A stretch of DNA of 64,000 bases from Psychrobacter sp. UBA3480 (GTDB lineage: Bacteria; Pseudomonadota; Gammaproteobacteria; Pseudomonadales; Moraxellaceae): assembly GCF_002377945.1 (NCBI RefSeq), contig NZ_DFQV01000015.1, positions 118,460-182,459 of the forward strand. Reading direction: 5' to 3'. Shown piece by piece: positions 16,915 to 25,188 of the stretch. Both the position numbers and the translations under genes were made by a program. Below the pieces are notes generated by a model. It made no database searches, was not told the origin of the DNA, and worked only from the letters and a program-made list of their open reading frames with translations. The stretch's first letter is position 1; each line of letters begins with the position of its first letter.

Positions 16915-18105
16915 ATGCCAAAAAATACATCTTATTCGTTACCAAAAGACAGCAAAGCATGGCAACAAGCCGTCGATTCTATTGCGGCATTATTACCCGA
17001 AGATACCAATTTGCAAGACTTTGATGCGCTACAGTCGCTACCTGTCTTTGCGCTCATCGTAGTACTACCTACTCAGGTATCCGCGTTAGATATTCATCAG
17101 TACGTTCAGTCGTGGGTCGACGAACAGCCAAGCTGGCATCTAGTGACCGTTGCCGAAGATACTGACGCTAGCTTCGTCAATATCATGGTATCTGATACAG
17201 AGCCTACAGCAGCAGACGCACAGCGCCTACCCTTTACCCATACTCAGGTCTACCGTTATCTGCTAGTACCAGTCACTGACACACTAATGCACCCTGGTAA
17301 AAAAACCGCAGCCGCTCACATCATTGATGATCAGCTGACCACTCGCCTGCGTCGTGACCTAACTGAAGAATATAACAATACACGCAGTGCAGATAGCACA
17401 GGCAACATAAACGTCGTAGACTGTCATATCTTGTCTGTTGGTCATATGCTACGGACGCACAAACTTGCCTGCTTTGATATGGACTCGACCTTGATTGAGC
17501 AAGAAGTCATCGTAGAGCTAGCAAAAACGGCTGGAATTGGTGAAGAAGTTGAAGCCATCACTGAAGCCGCAATGCGCGGTGAGATTGATTTTGATGAATC
17601 GTTTGCTCAGCGTGTGGCCTTGCTAAAAGGCACTTCTACTGATGTGCTGGATGATATCTGTAGTCGCTTAACGTTATCGACTGGTGCGCGCACGACGATT
17701 AGTGCGCTAAAAGCATTGGGGTATCATACGGTGCTGGTCTCGGGCGGCTTTACTTATTTTGCCCGTTATATCGCTGAGCAGTTGGGTATCGATGAAGTGC
17801 ATGCCAACGCTCTAGATATCGAGGAAGGTGAAGTTACTGGTCATGTACAGTGGCCTATTGTCAATGGTGCCAAAAAAGCCGCTATCGTTGAGCATACTGC
17901 TGAGCGCTTAGGCATTGAGATGTCACAAGTGGTCTGTGTCGGTGATGGGGCCAATGACTTACCGATGATGGCGCTTGCCGATCTTGGTGTGGCATATCAT
18001 GCCAAACCAATCGTTCAAGCACGTGCTGATGCCGCTATCAACGTGACAGGGCTTGAAGGTACTTTGTACGCTCTTGGCTATCCAGCCCTCGCTCCTACTG
18101 AGTAA
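16915..18105 (+). CDS. serB: Phosphoserine phosphatase
   Basis: The 396-residue product hydrolyses phosphoserine in the last step of serine synthesis. It is a HAD-family enzyme with motif I DMDSTLIEQE (Asp188 nucleophile, Asp190), motif II LVSGGFTYF near residue 281, and motif IV VGDGANDLPMMALADLGVAY near 341. The first 165 residues form an ACT-like region as in SerB of Pseudomonas and Moraxellaceae, which makes it longer than E. coli SerB. The ATG is 4 bp after GGGACAATTGAGCC, a moderate ribosome-binding site. A weak hairpin follows the stop. Confidence 0.97.
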   Translation: MPKNTSYSLPKDSKAWQQAVDSIAALLPEDTNLQDFDALQSLPVFALIVVLPTQVSALDIHQYVQSWVDEQPSWHLVTVAEDTDASFVNIMVSDTEPTAADAQRLPFTHTQVYRYLLVPVTDTLMHPGKKTAAAHIIDDQLTTRLRRDLTEEYNNTRSADSTGNINVVDCHILSVGHMLRTHKLACFDMDSTLIEQEVIVELAKTAGIGEEVEAITEAAMRGEIDFDESFAQRVALLKGTSTDVLDDICSRLTLSTGARTTISALKALGYHTVLVSGGFTYFARYIAEQLGIDEVHANALDIEEGEVTGHVQWPIVNGAKKAAIVEHTAERLGIEMSQVVCVGDGANDLPMMALADLGVAYHAKPIVQARADAAINVTGLEGTLYALGYPALAPTE

Positions 18106-18136
18106 TCGCTAAGTATTCTAGATTATCCGCTAAGCT

Positions 18137-18168
18137 AGGTTAATGTTTTGTCATTAATCTGGCTTTTA
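18137..18168 (+). terminator. Possible weak serB terminator
   Basis: AGGTTAATG pairs with CATTAATCT (one G-U pair) around a TTTTGT loop; a broken T-run follows (GGCTTTTA). Confidence 0.4.
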
Positions 18169-18404
18169 TGCTTTAGGGCGTGGCTTAAACAAGGAAAGTA
18201 GCGTAAATAGTATCGGTAATTAGCTAGCTATTTGACGATGTCTGACAAGATTTATCCATTTTTAGTTCAGTTAGATGCCTATTAAGTGAATGGAAGACAC
18301 GCCCTAGTACGTTACGATAATTAATACAATCTGCTATGCACACTGATGTTTAGCTATCGCTCACTTTTAGATAATACTTATTTTTAAATGATAAAGGAAT
18401 GCCC

Positions 18405-19400
18405 ATGACGGCACCACAATCTCCACGGCCAACTCAGCCGTCAGCGTCAACGCCATTACAGCAAGATACGGTACCTGTACGTACCGATAGCCCAAAGCAG
18501 CTGGTAGGTATCTATGTCAGAGGTATGGCCATGGGAGCAGCTGATATTGTGCCTGGTGTCTCTGGCGGCACCATTGCGCTAATTGCAGGGATCTACGAGC
18601 GCTTGATTAACGCGCTTGGCAGTATCGGCCCCAATCTTTGGACGATATTTCGTCAGGAAGGTGGCATCAAAGGATTCGCTGCGATTTGGCGACAAGTAGA
18701 TGCGACATTTCTATTGTGTTTGCTACTGGGTATTGCCACTAGCTTTGCGACCTTAGCCGGTATCATTAAGCACTTATTGGACAACCAACCATTGCTTATT
18801 TGGTCATTCTTTTTTGGACTGGTCGTTGCAACGGTGTTTATCTTACTCAGTGAGATAAAGCGCTGGAATATAGGACGTGTTGCACTGTTTGCGACTGGAC
18901 TTATTGCCGCCGTAGTCATCAGTAGTATGCCGTTGCTTACGACCACGCCTAGCTTACCGTATCTGTTTTTTGCAGGGGCAATTGCTATTTGTGCCATGAT
19001 CCTACCGGGCATATCAGGGTCGTTTATTTTGCTATTGCTAGGCGCCTACGATGCAGTATTAGAAGCGGTCGATACGATGAATTTGAGTGCCATTTTCACA
19101 GTCATTGCGGGTATGGCGACTGGGCTATTGCTATTCACGCGCGCACTTAAGTGGCTACTCTCGCATTATTACCAAGCTACCTTGGCATTACTGACAGGCT
19201 TTATCGCAGGCTCTCTAATAAAAGTCTGGCCATGGAAAGTAGATGCGCTAGGCTCACTAAATACTGAAGCTGTCCATAATGTCATGCCGTGGCAATACCC
19301 TACTGGCGCACAGTGGTCAACGACAGTAGGACTTATGCTACTCGGTGCTATTCTAGTTTCGCTATTATCTTGGTGGGGTAACCGTACCAATCGAGTCTAA
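18405..19400 (+). CDS. DUF368 (PopT-type) polyprenyl-phosphate translocase candidate
   Basis: The 331-residue product is a multi-spanning membrane protein of the DUF368 family. The family signature AMGAADIVPGVSGGTIALIAGIYERLI is at about residues 40-70, and a second related loop MILPGISGSFILLLLGAYD lies near 200, the two inverted-repeat hairpins of the family. DUF368 proteins (PopT) have been linked to recycling undecaprenyl phosphate across the inner membrane. I place the start at ATG 18405 because AAGGA at 18394-18398 gives normal spacing; an ATG at 18399 is too close. The N-terminal 30 residues are Pro/Thr/Gln-rich. Confidence 0.88.
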   Translation: MTAPQSPRPTQPSASTPLQQDTVPVRTDSPKQLVGIYVRGMAMGAADIVPGVSGGTIALIAGIYERLINALGSIGPNLWTIFRQEGGIKGFAAIWRQVDATFLLCLLLGIATSFATLAGIIKHLLDNQPLLIWSFFFGLVVATVFILLSEIKRWNIGRVALFATGLIAAVVISSMPLLTTTPSLPYLFFAGAIAICAMILPGISGSFILLLLGAYDAVLEAVDTMNLSAIFTVIAGMATGLLLFTRALKWLLSHYYQATLALLTGFIAGSLIKVWPWKVDALGSLNTEAVHNVMPWQYPTGAQWSTTVGLMLLGAILVSLLSWWGNRTNRV

Positions 19401-19495
19401 GTATTTAGCAAACTGTTAGTCCTGTTTTCTATTTTACTTTGCTAGCTAACAAACACCCTCCCGAGCAAACAAAACCATTTCCATATTCCTCAAAA

Positions 19496-19520
19496 TAAGC
19501 GCCACTCCTCACGGCGCTTA
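19496..19520 (+). terminator. Hairpin after the DUF368 gene
   Basis: TAAGCGCC and GGCGCTTA form a perfect 8-bp stem with a 9-nt loop about 95 bp after the stop. No T-run follows, so it may be a processing hairpin rather than a terminator. Confidence 0.5.
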
Positions 19521-19668
19521 GCCTAACATCTAGCCATCAAATATCGCAAAACAAGCCAAAAAACCAAACGTCAACGGTTGTCGCAAAGTCGCCTGTACCC
19601 TCTTCAGCTTTACTCAATAACCTCTCATAATAGTCTCATTGGAATTCACCTTATGAATAGCGAGATGA

Positions 19669-20070
19669 ATGATGTTAATGACTATATTTTCTTTTATCGG
19701 TGTAGAGGCATGGAGCGGCGCGGCATGGCTGGGTTATGGACTGCTAGCCAGTTTAGTAGTGGTGCTCGCCTTGTCGTCATATCGTTGGCTACTGCTATAT
19801 CTGTTTGGCGGTATGGCTTACTGGTTCACCGTTGAGTTGATTCAAAATATATTAGCCGGTCGTCCTATGTTGATGGAGCTATCATCATGGCATCGCTATA
19901 TCATCGCTATGAGCATCAGTTGGTTACCGTTAGCAGCATGGGTACTGTATCGGGCATTACGCTATGATGATGTGAGCCAAACAGTTAGTCAGCAACGTGA
20001 GCTAGAAGCCGCACGCTATATTGAACACACTCCTGTCTACGATGATAACTATCAGCCACGTTTCCGTTAA
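19669..20070 (+). CDS. Small membrane protein of unknown function
   Basis: I do not recognise a family for this 133-residue product. It has three hydrophobic segments (about residues 22-40, 42-60 and 80-100) and a hydrophilic C-terminal tail of about 30 residues. The start is uncertain: ATG codons at 19669, 19672 and 19678 are all possible, none with a strong ribosome-binding site. The charge pattern (positive residues in short loops and tail) fits an inner-membrane protein. It stands between the DUF368 and SCP2 genes, on the same strand, with intergenic DNA on both sides. Confidence 0.65.
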   Translation: MMLMTIFSFIGVEAWSGAAWLGYGLLASLVVVLALSSYRWLLLYLFGGMAYWFTVELIQNILAGRPMLMELSSWHRYIIAMSISWLPLAAWVLYRALRYDDVSQTVSQQRELEAARYIEHTPVYDDNYQPRFR

Positions 20071-20276
20071 AATTGTCCTATTTATACCTCTGCTCGTCTA
20101 TAGCAACACCTTACTTACGTCAGTGACATCGAATGTTACAAGATACTTAACGCTCTCTACTTAACTCCTAAAGAGTTGACACCCGGTGATAGTTTATAAT
20201 CCAGTTATATATTTGTCATAAAAACTGGTATAAAGTACGCTTTATTTTTATGCCTCATTTCTTTAGGAGTTCTGCT

Positions 20277-20783
20277 ATGTTTACTGTTCCTGTATTAGAT
20301 ATCAAATCTGATCCATTAGATGCTTTATTGGCTGTTGTTGGCTATCGTTTGTCTATGTTAGCTGATAGCGATAACGAAGACGTCAAAGCGTTGTTCGCTG
20401 ATCGTCAAGTTACGATTGAGTTTGCTAGTACTGAGTCAGATATCGCCCGTTCTTTTAGCTTTGACAACGGACAGTTCAATCAACAAAGCGGGCATGCAAA
20501 AGAAGCCGATTTGACCATCACCTTTAAAGATTCTATGACTGGCGTTAGACTGCTAACCAAAGGTAGCTTGCCTGCCTTTATGACTGCTGTGCAAGAAGGT
20601 AACTTGAGCATCGAAGGCGACTATAGCCTAATGATGTGGTTCAATAAACTTGCTAAGCATATCGTTCCAGCTATCCCAGAAGAGTGCAAACCATATATCC
20701 AAAAAGCCAAACCTTACGCTTATAAAGCACAGAAATTTGCTGAGCATTGGGTTGGTATCGCTAAGCATAAACTTGGTAAATAA
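20277..20783 (+). CDS. SCP2 sterol-carrier domain protein
   Basis: The 168-residue product contains one SCP2-type lipid-binding domain (about residues 20-125): VTIEFASTESDIARSFSF, KEADLTITFKDSMTGVRLLTKGSLPAFMTAVQEGNLSIEGDYSLMMWFNKL. SCP2 domains bind lipids in a hydrophobic groove; bacterial stand-alone forms include ubiquinone-pathway accessory proteins such as UbiJ, but no ubi gene is adjacent. The ATG at 20277 is chosen because AGGAG at 20265-20269 gives correct spacing; an in-frame ATG at 20250 has no such site. The C-terminus is Lys-rich. A strong terminator follows, so the gene is a single unit. Confidence 0.85.
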   Translation: MFTVPVLDIKSDPLDALLAVVGYRLSMLADSDNEDVKALFADRQVTIEFASTESDIARSFSFDNGQFNQQSGHAKEADLTITFKDSMTGVRLLTKGSLPAFMTAVQEGNLSIEGDYSLMMWFNKLAKHIVPAIPEECKPYIQKAKPYAYKAQKFAEHWVGIAKHKLGK

Positions 20784-20915
20784 AAAGAATGGTGCACTGA
20801 GCGGTAGTCATTGGTAGAATGGATGATATAGAACTAGATAGCCAAACGTATAGTTACTATTTATGTGCGCTACTGTGACAATTATACATACTGTCTAGCA
20901 GTGTTCTGATTTTCT

Positions 20916-20952
20916 AAAAAGGTTGCGGTATACTATACGGCAACCTTTTTTG
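20916..20952 (+). terminator. Terminator after the SCP2 gene
   Basis: AAAAAGGTTGC and GCAACCTTTTTT form an 11-bp stem with a 13-nt loop and T-run, about 130 bp after the stop codon. Confidence 0.85.
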
Positions 20953-21028
20953 TTACCTTATAAATGACAATAGATAAAAACATTGGTTTTATTTAATACC
21001 CTCTAATTCTTATAAAAGGACTTACCTT

Positions 21029-22192
21029 ATGGCAGGATTGCTTAGCATCTCCGAACCTGACGCCACCCAGCCAACTGATCTAGCCACTCAGCCAGATGTG
21101 ACCAACAGTGATTTTTTGGCCAATCTAGCCACAGACGCGACTCAAACTGATAGTAAAGTTGCCACCACATATAGCCGTGAAGAAATCGCGCAACTGTTTG
21201 ACTTACCTCTAATGGACTTGTTATTACAAGCACAGACCATCCATAGAAAGCATTTTACTGCCAATGAAGTACAAATCAGCACGCTACTCTCTATCAAAAC
21301 GGGCAACTGCCCTGAAGATTGCGGCTATTGCTCGCAGTCAGGTCATCATCGCGACACCACCAAACTACAAGCAGAAAAACGCATAGAAGTTGATAAAGTC
21401 ATCGCAGCCGCCAAACGCGCCAAAAATAGTGGCTCATCGCGTTTCTGCATGGGTGCCGCGTGGAAACATCCAAGTGCCAAAGACATGCCTTATGTGGTTG
21501 AGCTGATCAAAGAAGTGAAAGCACTGGGACTTGAAACTTGTATGACGCTGGGTATGCTCGATACCAATCAAGCGACACAGTTGGCTGATGCAGGGTTAGA
21601 TTACTACAACCATAACCTAGATACTTCGCGCAGCTACTATGAACAAGTCGTCAGCACGCGTAGCTATGATGAGCGCTTAGACACGATAGAAAACGTGCGT
21701 AACTCTGGCATCAACGTCTGTAGTGGTAATATCGTTGGTATGGGCGAAAGCCGTGATGACCGCATCGATTGGGTACTTGAGCTGCTAAAAATGCCAAAAG
21801 CGCCTGAATCAATTCCAGTCAACTTACTGGTGCCTATTGCAGGTACACCGATTGGTGACAAAGTATTGGCCGAGGGTCAGCTATCTGTACTTGAGTGGAT
21901 TCGTACTATTGCGGTCGCCCGTATTTGCTGCCCGACTAGCTATGTGCGTCTATCTGCTGGCCGCGAAAGTCTATCTGACTCTGAGCAAGCATTGGCCTTT
22001 ATGGCAGGTGCTAACTCATTCTTTTATGGTGACAAACTTCTTACCACTGGTAACGCGAGCCAGTCAGGCGATGACAGACTCATGCGTGAGCTTGGCCTAA
22101 CCAAACAGTTTGCCGCACCAAGAGCGCCTAAAGTACTGCCTGTAATGGATGCGATGAATGGTCATCAAACACAAGTTGTATTGGCAGATTAA
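21029..22192 (+). CDS. bioB: Biotin synthase
   Basis: The 387-residue product inserts sulfur into dethiobiotin, the last step of biotin synthesis. It is a radical-SAM enzyme: Cys94, Cys98 and Cys101 in CPEDCGYC bind the 4Fe-4S cluster. The SGHHRDT stretch, SGGxxF-like [15 protein letters not shown] and the late RLSAGRES segment (which supplies a ligand to the 2Fe-2S cluster) are all present. About 45 residues precede the usual E. coli start and are Thr/Asp/Gln-rich. AAAGGA lies upstream of the ATG. No other bio gene is in the window. The hemJ-type gene follows 37 bp downstream on the same strand and is probably in the same transcript. Confidence 0.98.
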   Translation: MAGLLSISEPDATQPTDLATQPDVTNSDFLANLATDATQTDSKVATTYSREEIAQLFDLPLMDLLLQAQTIHRKHFTANEVQISTLLSIKTGNCPEDCGYCSQSGHHRDTTKLQAEKRIEVDKVIAAAKRAKNSGSSRFCMGAAWKHPSAKDMPYVVELIKEVKALGLETCMTLGMLDTNQATQLADAGLDYYNHNLDTSRSYYEQVVSTRSYDERLDTIENVRNSGINVCSGNIVGMGESRDDRIDWVLELLKMPKAPESIPVNLLVPIAGTPIGDKVLAEGQLSVLEWIRTIAVARICCPTSYVRLSAGRESLSDSEQALAFMAGANSFFYGDKLLTTGNASQSGDDRLMRELGLTKQFAAPRAPKVLPVMDAMNGHQTQVVLAD

Positions 22193-22229
22193 GCCCACGC
22201 TAAAAAATACAAGCTAAGCAAGAGAAACT

Positions 22230-22667
22230 ATGATGGCAGATTATTTTAACTGGATTAAAGCGGCGCACATTATCTCGATGGTCTGCTGGTTTGCGGCGAT
22301 ATTTTATTTGCCGCGCCTGTTCGTCTATCATGCGATGAGCGACGATAGCATCAGTCATGAGCGCTTTGCCATTATGGAGCGCAAGCTATATCGCGGTATC
22401 ATGACCCCATCGATGATAGCGACATGGATCTTTGGTCTATGGATGTTAGGACTAGGCTGGGATGTCTATAAAACCCAAGGCTGGCTCCACGTCAAATTAC
22501 TATTAGTAGTGCTGCTGTCAGGCTATCATGGTGCTTGCGGCTTTTATCGTAAAAAGCTGATAGATAATCCACACTATAAAACGCATAAATTCTGGCGCTG
22601 GTTTAACGAAGTGCCTGTCTTTGCCTTAGTGATTATCGTGATTCTAGTCGTGGTAAAACCGTTTTAG
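22230..22667 (+). CDS. hemJ: Protoporphyrinogen oxidase, HemJ type
   Basis: The 145-residue product has four hydrophobic segments and matches the HemJ/UPF0093 family: WIKAAHIISMVCWFAAIFYLPRLFVYH near the start with the conserved His, then MERKLYRGIMTPSM, GWLHVKLLLVVLLSGYHG and FWRWFNEVP at the end. HemJ oxidises protoporphyrinogen IX to protoporphyrin IX in the inner membrane in species without HemG or HemY. The gene follows bioB closely and ends at a strong hairpin. Assignment to heme synthesis follows from the family. Confidence 0.93.
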   Translation: MMADYFNWIKAAHIISMVCWFAAIFYLPRLFVYHAMSDDSISHERFAIMERKLYRGIMTPSMIATWIFGLWMLGLGWDVYKTQGWLHVKLLLVVLLSGYHGACGFYRKKLIDNPHYKTHKFWRWFNEVPVFALVIIVILVVVKPF

Positions 22668-22694
22668 GTTCAGAAAAACCATTCAACATGCAAA

Positions 22695-22737
22695 ATAAAA
22701 GCGTCCGTAACTTCAATGAGTTACGGACGCTTTTTTA
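22695..22737. terminator. Bidirectional terminator
   Basis: A perfect 14-bp stem (AAGCGTCCGTAACT / AGTTACGGACGCTT) with a 6-nt loop, A-run left and T-run right. It lies between hemJ (+) and the convergent secreted-protein gene (-). Confidence 0.95.
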
Positions 22738-22778
22738 TTCACTTATAGAACATGGTGTCAAACTGGAAATATCAAACA

Positions 22779-23417
22779 CTAAACACTAGGGCGCATAATT
22801 TGATAAACATTGCTTAAGTCATAAACGCGATAACGAGCTGGTTCACGGCGATTTTCGCCAGCATAGCTCAGTATTAAAGCCTGCTTGGCACGCTCATCGA
22901 CCCAACCGACAAACAGTCCACTATGCTCAACGCCATTGTAACCATGATTGATATAATAGAGCCAGTCGCCTGCTTCAATCTCGCTGCTACTAGCATAGGG
23001 CCCTTGCGCATAAGTGCCTTTATGTATGGTATTACGCGATACCCCTGCCCGATTAAATACCGCATTTAAATAGTCCCAACAGCCACCTTGAATAATTGTA
23101 CGCTCGTTAAGTGCCATTTTTCGTGCGGTACTGACCACTTCGCGTGCTGCCATACTACTCTGCGTCTCTGCATTACTCAGCAGAGGTAGATACTCGCTAT
23201 CGACATTGTCATAGTTGCCTGATAAAAACGCTGGTAAGACTGTAGGTGCTGAACGCTGTACCTCAGGATAACGATAGGACGTATTCATCGTTGGTTGAAT
23301 AGATTTTTGGGCGATAAGCATACTCATACTATCTGCATGGGCTTGTCCTACCATGCCGCAGGTAAATAGTAAAAAACCGCACGACGCGGCGACTGACGGT
23401 ATAGACAAACGCAGCAT
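22779..23417 (-). CDS. Secreted protein with Cys/His hydrolase-like (NlpC/P60-type) region
   Basis: The 212-residue product starts with a signal peptide (hydrophobic core to about residue 22, probable cleavage after AHA at 28), so it should be periplasmic or secreted. After a Ser/Thr-rich linker the C-terminal half has GGCWDYLNAVFNRAG with Cys113 at the start of a helix, GDWLYYINHGY, and VEHSGLFVGW with His165. A helix-borne Cys followed by a strand-borne His is the order seen in NlpC/P60 and CHAP papain-like amidases. Overall similarity is weak and a cell-wall hydrolase role is a guess. Cys-20 lies in the signal region and does not form a lipobox. Confidence 0.6.
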   Translation of the reverse strand: MLRLSIPSVAASCGFLLFTCGMVGQAHADSMSMLIAQKSIQPTMNTSYRYPEVQRSAPTVLPAFLSGNYDNVDSEYLPLLSNAETQSSMAAREVVSTARKMALNERTIIQGGCWDYLNAVFNRAGVSRNTIHKGTYAQGPYASSSEIEAGDWLYYINHGYNGVEHSGLFVGWVDERAKQALILSYAGENRREPARYRVYDLSNVYQIMRPSV

Positions 23418-23680
23418 GACTAACTCCTTGTCAACTAAATCTCAATGACAGTATCAATAATAAGAAGGATAAATTTTATAATCCTACTTATAAACCATTT
23501 GCGCACAAATCTGCAAGCACTATTCGCCTGCGATAGGTGATAGACGGTATAAATATACTGATAGATGACAATATTGGAGAGATACGTCGAGTGAGATTTA
23601 AAATGATATTTGAGTTAGAAAGTTAGATAACACGAAGATAATAGCTATACTTTGGTAAAGTATGAAATTAAGAAAAGATA

Positions 23681-24172
23681 CTAATTACTCTTCATTCTGA
23701 TATTTACATGGCGTTTCGTTAGCGCTTGCCCTTCTAAGATAGCTTTCGCAGCTTTTGCTTCTTGAGCACTCTCGAAACCAGTAATATGATATTTGCGAAC
23801 GTCACTGCTATCGACAATCTGTAATTGCTCGCCAATCAGCGTTATCTTATCACCATCCGTTAAATGAATATGCTCACGCTTACCTAGATTGTCATGGACC
23901 AACTCGCCAGCCCTTACCCATAATGTGCCACTGCTAATCATACCGCTCATGGCTTTTTTATGCTGTTGGCGCTTTTTATTAAAAATGAAGCTACCAATGA
24001 TAAGCAGTGCAAGCGCACCGATAGCTAGACGCTCAGGCAATAGGCTCATCGCCATGGCGACTGCGACGGCCCCGACCAATAATGCAGAACCAAACCAAAA
24101 CATGCCATTATCAGCAGCATTTGATTGCCCTTGTAAGGTGATTTTGGCGCCATCATCAGTCAGCTTTAGCAT
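23681..24172 (-). CDS. Hypothetical membrane protein
   Basis: I do not recognise a family for this 163-residue product. It has two adjacent hydrophobic segments (about residues 25-45 and 48-64), then a basic stretch NKKRQQHKK and a cytoplasmic-type region of about 90 residues with mixed strands. The two hydrophobic segments and the basic stop after them suggest a hairpin anchor with the C-terminal part in the cytoplasm. The gene lies downstream of rph on the same strand, but a terminator between them makes it likely to be separate. Confidence 0.65.
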   Translation of the reverse strand: MLKLTDDGAKITLQGQSNAADNGMFWFGSALLVGAVAVAMAMSLLPERLAIGALALLIIGSFIFNKKRQQHKKAMSGMISSGTLWVRAGELVHDNLGKREHIHLTDGDKITLIGEQLQIVDSSDVRKYHITGFESAQEAKAAKAILEGQALTKRHVNIRMKSN

Positions 24173-24210
24173 GTGTTGTTACCTATTACGTAATGTACGA
24201 ATATTTTCTA

Positions 24211-24246
24211 TTAAAAAACTGCCTATTAGCAGCTAACAGGCAGTTA
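24211..24246 (-). terminator. rph terminator
   Basis: AACTGCCT and AGGCAGTT form an 8-bp stem, and on the minus strand the right arm is followed by T6, so it acts downstream of rph. Confidence 0.8.
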
Positions 24247-24290
24247 TTGACACTAAAAACAAAGACAGTGTGTTGTATTTAAACGCTAGT

Positions 24291-25007
24291 CTACCAACCA
24301 AGCGCCGTCTGTTGCATTTTAATCAATTCAGCAATGCCTTTTTCAGCTAACGACAGCATAGCATCTGCTTGAGCACGAGTGAATGGCTTTTCTTCAGCAG
24401 TACCTTGTAGCTCAATGTACTCGCCTTTTTGAGTCATTACGACGTTCAAGTCGGTATCGCAGCTAGAGTCTTCTTCATAGTTCAGATCAAGATATGCTTC
24501 GCCATCTTTCATACCAACGGAAACCGCAGCAACCAATCCGATTAGCGGATCTGCTTTTAGTTTCTTAGCCTTTTGGATACTCTCTAGCGCATCGATAAGC
24601 GCAATCGCAGCACCAGTGATACTCGCCGTACGAGTACCACCATCCGCTTGCAACACATCGCAATCAAGATAGATAGTGTTTTCACCAAGTTTGCTCAGAT
24701 CAATCATGGCACGTAAGCTACGACCGATCAAACGCTGAATCTCTTGCGTACGACCTGACTGCTTACCGCGGGCCGCTTCACGCTGATTACGCGTGTTGGT
24801 CGCACGTGGCAACATACCATACTCGGCTGTGATCCAACCTTTGCCTTTACCTTTGAGCCAACGCGGCACACCAGATTCTACACTGGCAGTACATAGTACT
24901 TTGGTATCGCCAAAACTTACCAATACTGACCCTTCAGCATGCTTCGTATAATGGCGCTCAAAGCTGATCGAGCGAAGTTGGTCAAGCTCACGATTGTCAA
25001 TACGCAT
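24291..25007 (-). CDS. rph: Ribonuclease PH
   Basis: The 238-residue product is the full-length phosphate-dependent 3'-5' exoribonuclease that trims tRNA 3' ends. It starts with [33 protein letters not shown] and has the conserved [44 protein letters not shown] core with the Arg residues that bind phosphate and RNA. The downstream [21 protein letters not shown] is also typical, and length equals the E. coli enzyme's intact form. The reading frame is unbroken, unlike the rph-1 allele of common laboratory E. coli strains. Confidence 0.99.
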   Translation of the reverse strand: MRIDNRELDQLRSISFERHYTKHAEGSVLVSFGDTKVLCTASVESGVPRWLKGKGKGWITAEYGMLPRATNTRNQREAARGKQSGRTQEIQRLIGRSLRAMIDLSKLGENTIYLDCDVLQADGGTRTASITGAAIALIDALESIQKAKKLKADPLIGLVAAVSVGMKDGEAYLDLNYEEDSSCDTDLNVVMTQKGEYIELQGTAEEKPFTRAQADAMLSLAEKGIAELIKMQQTALGW

Positions 25008-25042
25008 AAAAATTCCTAGTACAATGTTATAAAAGCAGTGTC

Positions 25043-25086
25043 ATAAAAATACCTATCAGTTGTCAGCAAACACATTGATAGGTATG
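25043..25086 (-). terminator. Terminator of the downstream fadD gene
   Basis: ATACCTATCA and TGATAGGTAT form a perfect 10-bp stem; on the minus strand it ends in T5. It lies after the stop of the acyl-CoA synthetase gene at 25189-26988. Confidence 0.8.
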
Positions 25087-25188
25087 TAGTCGACTAAAAT
25101 CTTAAGATATCCTAACGTGACAACGGCGCAATAGCAAGATTCGCTCCTGCCATTACGCCACCATTATCAATAGAATGTCAGATATAAA

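Noticed and set aside
19578..19835. 85-codon frame overlapping the start of the small membrane protein gene
   Set aside because: Other frame of the better supported membrane protein at 19669-20070, with no hydrophobic pattern of its own that makes sense.
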